This document shows, piece after piece, positions 38,890-51,590 of a stretch of 64,000 nt of DNA. The notes below the pieces were generated by a model, which worked only from the letters and a program-made list of their open reading frames with translations, had not been told where the DNA came from and did not search any database. Position 1 is the first letter of the stretch, and the number at the start of each line of letters is the position of its first letter. The DNA comes from Rhynchospora pubera. Taxonomy: Eukaryota; Streptophyta; Magnoliopsida; Poales; Cyperaceae. The position numbers and the translations under genes are program-made. The stretch is taken from assembly GCA_028095005.1 (NCBI GenBank), contig CM051461.1, forward strand, positions 47,108,812 to 47,172,811. Reading direction: 5' to 3'.

Positions 38890-40609
38890 TAGCTCCGTTT
38901 GGATGAAGTGTGAAAAGAAGGGAAAAAATTTATTATAAACAATTCAAATTCTTCACAAAGTTATACATTTTCTAATACTTCTTCCCACTTCTTTTTTTCT
39001 TTCCTTCTTCCCACACGGTATCTGTTGGTTAAACATTTTCTCTCGATTTGCCGATTTGCAAAACAACACCGAAACCTTTAAACTAACATCTCTCTTTAGT
39101 GTTTTATAGCTAAATTTATTGAAGAATGGATTAAAGCAAGTGTGGCACTTAGTTTGGAGCTTCAAGAGATTGCTTTGGTCTAGTTAGAGTCAGTAATTAA
39201 GGTTTAATTAAACTCTAAACTAATCTCAATCAATTTGCTGGTAAAATGCTCAGTTTTTCTGTCCAGCGTCATACAACGCCAGTTGCCGTTACACAACGCT
39301 GAGTTAATTCGATTTTAAATTGCAAAATCTCTGACAAGGTTGGAACAGCGTTACACAACGCTCAGTAGCGTTGTGCAACGCTAGTTCATTTGTTTTTAAA
39401 CCAGTTAAATCCACTATTTCCCCTTGTCAGAACGTTATGCAACGCTAAGTAACGTTACACAACGTTTTCACTCCTATGTTGTGTAACGCTACCCAGCGTT
39501 GTACAACGCAGTATGAAACAGGCGACTCTGCATTGTTCAGACATCGATCTACATCGATGCTGCATGCATGCTGCCATGTTCCATGCATTGTAGCGTTGTG
39601 TAACGCTCTAAACTTCGCTCAGACTTCGTTTTTTCGCTCTGGACGCGTAGAGCAACGCTGAAAAGCGTTGTGCAACGGCGACGTTGTGTGACGCCAGTCA
39701 GCGTCGTATGACGTTCTGACAATGTTGTTTGAGTTTGTCAGTTCTGCCTTATTCGTTTTCTTGACTTCGTTGTGCAACGCTTTCAAGCGTTACACAACGC
39801 TCTGACAAGTTCCAACGGAACTGTCGAGCTTTTGCTTTGGACTTTTGCTGAAGCGTTGTGCAATGCTATACAGCGTTACACAACGCTCTGACAACTCACA
39901 ACGTTATTGTCTGTGACCGTTTGATTTTTCAACGGCTATTTAGGCGTTGTACAACGGCATATAGCGTTGTATAACGCCCGAGTCTGTTTTGACTGGTCTT
40001 TGGAGCTGTTGGCGCCCTCTATATATATGGGGCCTCTTGGAACTGTTTAGACACTTTTGAAACCCTTGAAACTCCTCCCTTTTGAGCTCCAACCAGTTAG
40101 ACATTACTCTCTCTTGTGTTTGAGCATTATTTAGCAAAATCATTGAGATTAGAGTGTGCAAAACCAATCCACTAGTGTTAATTGCTAGATTTGTTGAGTG
40201 ATTTGGTTAGAGCCTCAATCCTTTGTAGTGTTTGAGCTTGTTTAATTGAGTTAGGCCAATCCACCTTGAGAGTGATTGTAACAAGGTGATTTGGTTCGAA
40301 GTTGTAGTCCCGTTCGTGTGGAATTGAACGGAGCGCGCCCATTTCGAGGTTGCGAAACTCCCGGAGACGTACGACTAAGGCTAGCTCTTCCTAGCGGGTC
40401 GGAACTCCGTAATACATCGCGTGTTCAATTTCTCTCTCTCTTTCTCTCCTTATTATCTTGCTACTTGAATTGCTTGTGCTTTGATTGTTTGTATTAGACC
40501 AAGTTTGAATTGAACCAAATATTGACCATACCGGTTTAGAAATTCGTTTTTGTGCCTATTCACCCCCCTCTAGGCCTAATTTTAGGGACAACAGTATCCA
40601 AACGGAGCA
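38890..40609. mobile_element. Tourist-like MITE split by solo LTR D
   Basis: Without the LTR (and one copy of its duplication) the element is about 144 bp with ends AGCTCCGTTTGGAT and ATCCAAACGGAGC, and further inverted words AGTGTG..AGAAGG. TAA lies on both sides (38887-38889 and 40610-40612), as in PIF/Harbinger-related MITEs. The first arm is 38890-39022 and the second 40599-40609. Confidence 0.68.
39023..40593 (+). mobile_element. Solo LTR D (1571 bp) with repeated GCGTTGTGCAACGC motifs
   Basis: Begins TGTTGGTTAAACATTT and ends GGGACAACA, with GTATC duplicated at 39018-39022 and 40594-40598. About nine doublets of the 14-bp word CGTTRYRCAACGCT occur at 39265-39977, arms 20 bp apart. Near its end it has CACCCCCCTCTAGGC, a word I know from ends of plant copia LTRs. 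No internal domain remains. Confidence 0.85.
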
Positions 40610-40612
40610 TAA

Positions 40613-42830
40613 AATTCAATCCGTACCCAAAGGAAGAATGAGTCTCTAATTACTTATTATGCCATCACGTAGATCTATTGAAATTGCTTTGTTTTCTCTG
40701 TGATTCCATAGAAAATCAAACACCGCTCCCAAGAGATTTAATGTTATGAAAAATGAGAGTATTATCATACAGAGTATTACCACAACACTCACGATGTTAC
40801 CAATATTATAACATAGTATGAACACAAATAATTTAATTTCTTTTCTAATCTTATAATCAGCTTTCCTAGAACAATCATTGCCTACAAAATATAATGAGAT
40901 CACTGATTACTTGATTAGTTAGCTAGTCACCAAACAAAGTATTAATCCATCATATCGACCTTCCCATGCATATATATATCTATCATCTATTCATTTTTCG
41001 ATACCCAACATCTACATTGAAAAAGAACAAAATTGATAAGTTGCACATGACCAGTGCACTAACATTCATATGAAAGGCAGAGAACTTGGAGAAACAATTA
41101 TGCACTGACAAAACTAAGTCAGAGAAGGCCAATGAGGCCCTGACCCATCGCCAAAAAAATTTTCCAATAAGCAAACCAAAAGATGCATGTTACTTTCAAT
41201 ATTTTTTTTTTTTGGTATCGTTTAATGATCAAACCGTCTAGACACCTTGGTTGTTGAGGCATTTTTTTCAAACACTCCATGTAGACACAGAGAATAACAC
41301 AACCACAATTTAAATTGCTCCCACATAGAAAAAAATATTTAAATTTTAGTTAAAACAACTATTATTGATCATCGTAAAAAAAAAAAAGAATAATCAAGCA
41401 TAAATTAGAAAAGGGCATGAAAGGAAGGAAAAATGAAAAGACAAACAACACAAAGATCCTTACATAGATTCCACTATAGTACACAACTGTATTAAACATA
41501 AAGTAGGGGAATGGCAACTCAAATCTGCTATAGCCTAACTGTCCTAGAGTCCTAACTGGAGCTGAAAATCATGAACAATTAGACTGGACCATTAAATTGA
41601 AAATAGACCATTACTTTAACTTTCGTTTAGTATACACAGTGGAAGAGGAGCACATAGTTATTCAAAATAAGTTCAAAATGAAAATGAGCAATCTAGTGGG
41701 GGAGCATATAGCTTATTTACTAAACAACTGGACCATTAAATTTGATTTTCTTTTAGTATATACAGGCTAACACAGTCATTAAAAATGAAGTCCTATGAGA
41801 CCTGCCTACATGTAAAGTTAATAACACAAAATACTTACATTGGTGGCAATCATACGTTCAAATTGTATGCTCTAAAAATCAGCCAAATAAAATCATGTTC
41901 TCTGTACACATGTTGTCTACTATTTTTCACAAACATGCATTTTTTTATCTTAAGAACTGTACCAATATTTTGTGACAGTTGTATGAAAGTATGAATAACA
42001 TGATTAGTACAAAACTTGAAAATTAAATAAAATAAGATAAGATCGAAAAGGATTAAAATAATTACCTGGATTTTCAATCTCTCTCTTACTTCTACCGTCT
42101 TGGCGAAAGCCATCAAACTATCTTATTTCTCTTATACTTAGCCTGTCATGTTGTGTTGTTTTCGTTTGCACATATGGTTTGTGTTATTCTCCTATACCAG
42201 CACCAAATGCATACAGTATGGTTATTGATGCATTTCGTCAAACAGTCTATGCGTACAGGCGCCGATCAATTTATAAACATGTTGTAGCCCAAATATACAA
42301 ATCCAAATCACCTACATCAGTAAAAAGAACTTTGTAATTTTAGCTTAAAGATATGCTATATAATAACAGAAATTTTCCTTGTTATGTTATTTTCAACTGC
42401 ACCTAAATCTCACCAAGAAAATGTATATTATGTAAGAGAATGACAGTAATAGACTCAGGGGTAAAATTGGAAGTACTAAGTACGATTCATTTTTAACAAT
42501 AGTTATTAAGGTTGCATAAAAAACTTGAGCTGCAATAAGAATAAACTAATGGAGCAACAATAATCACAGTTTGACTAATTTAACTTCTTTAAAGCAATTG
42601 TAACCGACAATGCTTTCTGACATTGTTTTTTTATTCAGTGGCTTTGAACCCAACACTCATATTTAATGTACTGAGATAAACCCCTTAAAAGTAGTATTCG
42701 ATAAAATGGCCTAATATATACTTTTTAAAGGGATTTTTATATTTATGAGGATGGTTTTAACATAAAATCAGTTCATTCATAACCTGAATTGAATTAGATT
42801 ACAAGGACTAACATAAGAGTATTACTCAGC
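40613..42830. other. Intergenic DNA before the satellite, no secure gene
   Basis: AT-rich sequence without recognised domains. On the minus strand, a short open stretch starting at 42113 (MAFAKTVEVRERLKIQ) is followed by CAG/GTAATT, which could be a first exon, but I find no matching second exon and do not recognise the peptide. Confidence 0.35.
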
Positions 42831-45800
42831 AAAGGATATCATTCTTTTCTGGATTCATTCTAAGTCATTTCATCACAATAATATACATTTAAAGTCCTTA
42901 AACTGTCCAGAATACGATTCATATGTTATTTATTCAAAAAGGTTAGCATATACAAGTTAATTACGTATTAAAATAGCCAATAATGCACAGAAAGTGCAAA
43001 TAATGCAATTCTAAGCATCATTTGAGCATTTCATTTGTTTCTAGATTCATTCTAAGTCAGTTCATCATAATAATCTACATTTAAACTTTTATACTGTCTA
43101 GAATACGATTCTTATCATTTTAATACCAAATGTTTGGATTATACATGTTATTTACGCATATAAAGTGCAAATAATACAATTCTGAGCATCATTTGAGTAT
43201 TTCATTCGTTTCTGGATTCATTCTAAGTCATTTCATCACAATAATCTACATTTAAACTCTTTATACTGTCTAGAATATATTAATATATTATTTATTCAGA
43301 AATATTGGATTATACAAGTAAATTACGCATATAAAGTGCAAAAAATGCAATTCTGAGCATCATTTGAGCATTTCAATCATTTCTGATTTCATTCTAAGTG
43401 ATTTCATCACAATAATATACATTTAAACTCTTTATACTGTCTAGAATATGATTAATATGTTATTTAATAAAAAATATTAGATATACAAGTTAATTACGCA
43501 TATAATGTGCAAATAATGCAATTCTGAGCATCATTTGAGCATTTCAATTGTTTCTAGATTTATTCTAAGTTATTTCATTCCAATAATCTACATTTAAGCT
43601 CTTTATACTGTCTATAATACGATTCATATGTTATTTATTCAGAAAGATTAGATTATACATGTTAATTACGCAACTAAAGTGCAAATAATGCACAGAAAGT
43701 GCAAATAATGCAAATCTGAGCATCATTTGAGCATTTCATTCGATTCTGGATTCATTCTATGTCATTTCATCACAATAATATATATTTAAACTCATTTTAC
43801 TGTCGAGAATACGATTCATATATTATTTATTCAAAAAGATTAGATTATACATGTTAATTACGCATATAAAGTGCAAATGATGCAATTTTGAGCATCATTT
43901 GATCGTTTCGTTCGTTTCTGGATTCATTCTAATTTATTTCATCACAATAATCTTTATTTAAACTCTTTATACAGTCCAGAATATGATTCTTATATTATTT
44001 ATTCCAAAAGATTGGATTATACATGTTAATTACGCATAAGAAGAGCCAATAATGCACAGAAAGTGCTAATAATGCAATTGTGAGCATCATTCAAAATTTC
44101 ATTCGTTTCTGGATTTATTCTAAGTCATTTCATCAGAATCATCTACATTTAAACTCATTATACTGTCTATAATGGCGATTCATATATTATTTAGTCAAAA
44201 AGAATAGATTATACATGTTAATTACGCATATAAAGTGCAAATAATGCAATTCTGAGCATCATTTGAGCGTTTCATTCGTTTCTCGATTTATGCTAAGTCA
44301 TTTCATCAGAATAATCTACATTTAAACTCTTTATATAGTCGAGAATATGAGTCATATGTTATTTATTCAAAAAGATTGTATTATACATTTTAATTACGCA
44401 TATAAATTGCAAATAATGCCATTCTGAGCATCATTAATGTAATTCTGAGCATCATTTGAGCATTTCAATCATTTCTGGAATCATTCTTAGTCATTTCATC
44501 ACAATAATCTACATTTAAACTCTTTATACTGTCTTGAATATGATTCATATATTATTGATTCAAAAAGTTTAGATTATACAAGTTAATTACGCATACAAAG
44601 CACAAATAATGTACAGAAAATGCAAATAATGCAATTGTGAGCATCATTAGAGTATTTCATTCGTTTCTGAATTCATTCTAAGTCATTTCATCACAATAAT
44701 CTGCATTTAAACTCCTTAAACTGGCTACAATATGATTCATATGTTATTTTTTCAAAAAGATTAGATTATATAAGTTAAATTACCCAAAAAAGAGCGAATA
44801 ATGCATATAAAGTGCAAATAATGCAATTCTGAGCATCTGAGCATTTCAATCGTTTCTGGATTCATTCTAAGTCATTTCATCACAATAATCTACATTTAAA
44901 CTCTTTATACTGTCCTGAATATGATTCATATATTATTTATTCAAAAAGATTTGATTATACATGTTAATTACGCATAAAAAAAGCCAATAATGCACAGAAA
45001 GTGCAAATAATACAATTCGGAGCATCATTTGAGCATTTTATTCATTTCTTGATTCATTGTAAGTCATTTCATAACAATAATCTATATTTAAACTCTTTAT
45101 ACTATCCAGAATACGATTCATATATTATTTATTCAGAAAGATTGGATTATAAATGTTAATTATGCATATAAATTGCAAATAAAACAACTCTGAGCATCGT
45201 TTGAGCATTTCAATTGTTTATGGATTAATTGTAAGTCATTTTATTACTATAATCTACATTTAAAATCTTTATACTGTCAAGAATATGATTCATATGTTAT
45301 TTATTCAAAAATATTATATTATAAATATTAATTACGCATATAAAGTGCAAATAATGCAATTCAGAGCATCATTTGAGAATTTCATTCGTTTCTGGATTCA
45401 TTTAAATCATTTCATAACAATAATCTAAATTTGAACTCCCTATACTGTCAAGAATACGATTCATATGTTATTTATTCATAAATATTAGATTATAAATGTT
45501 AATTACGAATATAAATTGCAAATAAAGCACAGAAAGTGCAAATAATGCAATTCAAAGCATCATTTGAGCATTTCATTCGTTTTTGGTTTCATTCTAAGCC
45601 ATTCCATCACAATAATCTATATTTAAACTATTTATACTGTCTATAATACGAATCATATGTTATTTATTCAAAAAAATTAGATTATAAATGTTAATTACGC
45701 ATATAAAAAGCAAATAATGCACAGAAAGTGCAAATAATGCAATTGTAAGCATCATTTGAGCAATTTATTCATTTCTGGATTCATTCTAAATCATTTCATC

Positions 45801-46112
45801 ATAATAATCTGCATTTAAACTTATTATATTGTCTAGAATACGATTCATATGAAATTTATTCCAAAAGTTTGGATTATACATGTAAATTACGCATATAAAG
45901 TGCAAATGATGTAATTCTGAGCATGTTTTGAGCATTTCAATCGTTTCTGGATTCTTTCTAAGTCATTTCATCACAATAATTTTCACTTAAACTTTTTATA
46001 CTGCCTTGAATACGATTCATATGTTATTTTTTGAAAAATATTAGACTATACATGTTAATTAAGCATAAAAATAGCAAATAATACACAGAAAAGAATCATT
46101 TGAGCATTTCAT
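42831..46112 (+). repeat. Satellite higher-order repeat class I, copy 1
   Basis: Starts at ATTCTTTTCTGGATTC in a monomer with the rare variant TTTAAAGTCCTTAAACTGTC. About 3282 bp until the same variant returns. More diverged from copy 2 than copy 2 is from copy 3. Confidence 0.85.
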
Positions 46113-49100
46113 TCTTTTCTGGATTCATTCTAAGTCATTTCATCACAATAATATACATTTAAAGTCCTTAAACTGTCTATAATATGATTCATATGTTATT
46201 TATTCAAAAAGATTAGCATATACAAGTTAATTACGTATTAAAATAGCCAATAATTCACAGAAAGTGCAAATATTGCAATTCTAAGCATCATTTGAGCATT
46301 TCATTTGTTTCTAGATTCAATCTAAGTCAGTTCATCATAATAATCTACATTTAAACTTTTATACTGTCTAGAGTACGATTCTTATCATTTTAATACCAAA
46401 TGTTTGGATTATACATGTTATTTACGCATATAAAGTGCAAATAATACAATTCTAAGCATCATTTGTGCATTTCATTCGTTTCTGGATTCATTCTAAGTCA
46501 TTTCATCACAATAATCTACATTTAAACTCTTTATACTGTCTAGAATACTATTAATATATTATTTATTCAGAAATATTGGATTATACAAGTAAATTACGCA
46601 TATAAAGTGCAAAAAATGCAATTCTGAGCATCATTTGAGCATTTCAACCATTTCTGATTTCATTCTAAGTCATTTCATCACAATAATATAAATTTAAACT
46701 CTTTATACTGTCTAGAATATGATTAATATGTTATTTAATAAAAAATATTAGATATACAAGTTAATTACGCATATAATGTGCAAATAATGCAATTCTGAGC
46801 ATCATTTGAGCATTTCAATTGTTTCTAGATTTATTCTAAGTTATTTCATTCCAATAATCTACATTTAAGCTCTTTATACTGTCTATACTACGATTCATAT
46901 GTTTGTTATTCAGAAAGATTAGATTATACATGTTAATTACGCAACTAAAGTTCAATTAATGCACAGAAAGTGCAAATAATGCAAATCTGAGCATCATTTG
47001 AGCATTTCATTCTTTTCTGGATTCATTCTATGTCATTTCATCACAATAATATATATTTAAACTCATTTTACTGGCGAGAATACGATTCATATATTATTTA
47101 TTCAAAAAAAAATAGATTATACATGTTAATTACGCATATAAAGTGCAAATATTGCAATTTTGAGCATCATTTGATCGTTCCGTTCATTTCTGGATTCATT
47201 CTAATTTATTTCATCACAAAAATCTGTATTTAAACTCTTTATACAGTCCAGAATATGATTCTTATATTAGTTATTCCCAAAGATTGGATTATACATGTTA
47301 CTTACGCATAAGAAGAGCCAATAATGCACAGAAAGTGCTAATAATGCAATTGTGAGCATCATTCAAAATTTCATTTGTTTCTGGATTTATTCTAAGTCAT
47401 TTAATCACAATCATCAACATTTAAACTCATTATACTGTCTATAATGGCGATTCATATATTATTTAGTCAAAAAGAATAGATTATACATGTTAATTACGCA
47501 TATAAAGTGCAAATAATGCAATTCTGAGCATCATTTGAGCGTTTCATTCGTTTCTCGATTTATGCTAAGTCATTTCATCAGAATAATCTACATTTAAACT
47601 CTTTATATAGTCGAGAATATGAGTCATATGTTATTTATTCAAAAAGATTGTATTATACATTTTAATTACGCATATAAATTGCAAATAATGCCATTCTGAG
47701 CATCATTAATGTAATTCTGAGCATCATTTGAGCATTTCAATCGTTTCTGGAATCATTGGTCATTTCATCACAATAATCTACATTTAAACTCTTTATACTG
47801 TCTTGAATATGATTCATATGTTATTGATTCAAAAAGTTTAGATTATACAAGTTAATTACGCATACAAAGCGCAAATAATGCACAGAAAATGCAAATAATG
47901 CAATTGTGAGCATCATTAGAGTATTTCATTCGTTTCTGAATTCATTCTAAGTCATTTCATCACAATAATCTGCATTTAAACTCCTTAAACTGGCTACAAT
48001 ATGATTCATATGTTATTTTTTCAAAAAGATTAGATTATATAAGTTAAATTACCCAAAAAAGAGCGAATAATGCATATAAAGTGCAAATAATGCAATTCTG
48101 AGCATCATTTGAGCATTTCAATCGTTTCTGGATTCATTCTAAGTCATTTCATCACAATAATCTACATTTAAACTCTTTATACTGTCCTGAATTTGATTCA
48201 TATATTATTTATTCAAAAAGATTTGATTATACATGTTAATTACGCATAAAAAAAGCCAATAATGCACAGAAAGTGCAAATAATACAATTCGGAGCATCAT
48301 TTGAGCATTTTATTCATTTCTTGATTCATTGTAAGTCATTTCATAACAATAATCTACATTTAAACTCTTTATACTATCCAGAATACGATTCATATATTAT
48401 TTATTCAGAAAGATTGGATTATAAATATTAATTATGCATATAAATTGCAAATAAAACAACTCTGAGCATCGTTTGAGCATTTCAATTGTTTATGGATTAA
48501 TTCTAAGTCATTTTATTACTATAATCTACATTTAAAATCTTTATACTGTCAAGAATATGATTCATATGTTATTTATTCAAAAATATTATATTATAAATAT
48601 TAATTACGCATATAAAGTGCAAATAATGCAATTCAGAGCATCATTTGAGAATTTCATTCGTTTCTGGATTCATTTAAATCATTTCATAACAATAATCTAA
48701 ATTTGAACTCTCTATACTGTCAAGAATACGATTCATATGTTATTTATTCATAAATATTAGATTATAAATGTTAATTACGAATATAAATTGCAAATAAAGC
48801 ACAGAAAGTGCAAATAATGCAATTCAAAGCATCATTTGAGCATTTCATTCGTTTTTGGTTTCATTCTAAGCCATTCCATCACAATAATCTATATTTAAAC
48901 TATTTATACTGTCTATAATACGAATCATATGTTATTTATTCAAAAAAATTAGATTATAAATGTTAATTACGCATATAAAAAGCAAATAATGCACAGAAAG
49001 TGCAAATAATGCAATTGTAAGCATCATTTGAGCAATTTATTCATTTCTGGATTCATTCTAAATCATTTCATCATAATAATCTGCATTTAAACTTATTATA

Positions 49101-49382
49101 TTGTCTAGAATACGATTCATATGAAATTTATTCCAAAAGTTTGGATTATACATGTAAATTACGCATATAAAGTGCAAATGATGTAATTCTGAGCATGTTT
49201 TGAGCATTTCAATCGTTTCTGGATTCTTTCTAAGTCATTTCATCACAATAATTTTCACTTAAACTTTTTATACTGCCTTGAATACGATTCATATGTTATT
49301 TTTTGAAAAATATTAGACTATACATGTTAATTAAGCATAAAAATAGCAAATAATACACAGAAAAGAATCATTTGAGCATTTC
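46113..49382 (+). repeat. Satellite higher-order repeat class I, copy 2
   Basis: 3270 bp holding 18 monomers, counted from the TTCTGGATTCATTC landmark. Spacings fall into two groups, 171-175 and 189-192 bp. Nearly identical to the next copy. Confidence 0.88.
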
Positions 49383-51590
49383 ATTCTTTTCTGGATTCAT
49401 TCTAAGTCATTTCATCACAATAATATACATTTAAAGTCCTTAAACTGTCTAGAATATGATTCATATGTTATTTATTCAAAAAGATTAGCATATACAAGTT
49501 AATTACGTATTAAAATAGCCAATAATTCACAGAAAGTGAAAATATTGCAATTCTAAGCATCATTTGAGCATTTCATTTGTTTCTAGATTCAATCTAAGTC
49601 AGTTCATCATAATAATCTACATTTAAACTTTTATACTGTCTAGAGTACGATTCTTATCATTTTAATACCAAATGTTTGGATTATACATGTTATTTACGCA
49701 TATAAAGTGCAAATAATACAATTCTAAGCATCATTTGAGCATTTCATTCGTTTCTGGATTCATTCTAAGTCATTTCATCACAATAATCTACATTTAAACT
49801 CTTTATACTGTCTAGAATACTATTAATATATTATTTATTCAGAAATATTGGATTATACAAGTAAATTACGAATATAAAGTGCAAAAAATGCAATTCTGAG
49901 CATCATTTGAGCATTTCAACCATTTCTGATTTCATTCTAAGTCATTTCATCACAATAATATAAATTTAAACTCTTTATACTGTCTAGAATATGATTAATA
50001 TGTTATTTAATAAAAAATATTAGATATACAAGTTAATTACACATATAATGTGCAAATAATGCAATTCTGAGCATCATTTGAGCATTTCAATTGTTTCTAG
50101 ATTTATTCTAAGTTATTTCATTCCAATAATCTACATTTAAGCTCTTTATACTGTCTATACTACGATTCATATGTTTGTTATTCAGAAAGATTAGATTATA
50201 CATGTTAATTACGCAACTAAAGTTCAATTAATGCACAGAAAGTGCAAATAATGCAAATCTGAGCATCATTTGAGCATTTCATTCGTTTCTGGATTCATTC
50301 TATGTCATTTCATCACAATAATATATATTTAAACTCATTTTACTGTCGAGAATACGATTCATATATTATTTATTCAAAAAAAATAGATTATACATGTTAA
50401 TTACGCATATAAAGTGCAAATAATGCAATTTTGAGCATCATTTGATCGTTCCGTTCATTTCTGGATTTATTCTAATTTATTTCATCACAATAATCTGTAT
50501 TTAAACTCTTTATACAGTCCAGAATATGATTCTTATATTAGTTATTCCCAAAGATTGGATTATACATGTTACTTACGCATAAGAAGAGCCAATAATGCAC
50601 AGAAAGTGCTAATAATGCAATTGTGAGCATCATTCAAAATTTCATTTGTTTCTGGATTTATTCTAAGTCATTTAATCACAATCATCAACATTTAAACTCA
50701 TTATACTGTCTATAATGGCGATTCATATATTATTTAGTCAAAAAGAATAGATTATACATGTTAATTACGCATATAAAGTGCAAATAATGCAATTCTGAGC
50801 ATCATTTGAGCGTTTCATTCGTTTCTCGATTTATGCTAAGTCATTTCATCAGAATAATCTACATTTAAACTCTTTATATAGTCGAGAATATGAGTCATAT
50901 GTTATTTATTCAAAAAGATTGTATTATACATTTTAATTACGCATATAAATTGCAAATAATGCCATTCTGAGCATCATTAATGTAATTCTGAGCATCATTT
51001 GAGCATTTCAATCGTTTCTGGAATCATTCTTGGTCATTTCATCACAATAATCTACATTTAAACTCTTTATACTGTCTTGAATATGATTCATATGTTATTG
51101 ATTCAAAAAGTTTAGATTATACAAGTTAATTACGCATACAAAGCGCAAATAATGCACAGAAAATGCAAATAATGCAATTGTGAGCATCATTAGAGTATTT
51201 CATTCGTTTCTGAATTCATTCTAAGTCATTTCATCACAATAATCTGCATTTAAACTCCTTAAACTGGCTACAATATGATTCATATGTTATTTTTTCAAAA
51301 AGATTAGATTATATAAGTTAAATTACCCAAAAAAGAGCGAATAATGCATATAAAGTGCAAATAATGCAATTCTGAGCATCATTTGAGCATTTCAATCGTT
51401 TCTGGATTCATTCTAAGTCATTTCATCACAATAATCTACATTTAAACTCTTTATACTGTCCTGAATATGATTCATATATTATTTATTCAAAAAGATTTGA
51501 TTATACATGTTAATTACGCATAAAAATGCCAATAATGCACAGAAAGTGCAAATAATACAATTCGGAGCATCATTTGAGCATTTTATTCAT
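49383..51590 (+). repeat. Satellite higher-order repeat class I, copy 3 (partial)
   Basis: Matches copy 2 for about 2.2 kb, then switches near 51590 from the class I order (TTCTTGATTCATTG) to the class II order (TTATGGATTTATTCTGAG). Confidence 0.8.

Noticed and set aside
42066..42116. Possible minus-strand first exon MAFAKTVEVRERLKIQ with a GT donor
   Set aside because: No second exon or known family found; too short to call a gene.
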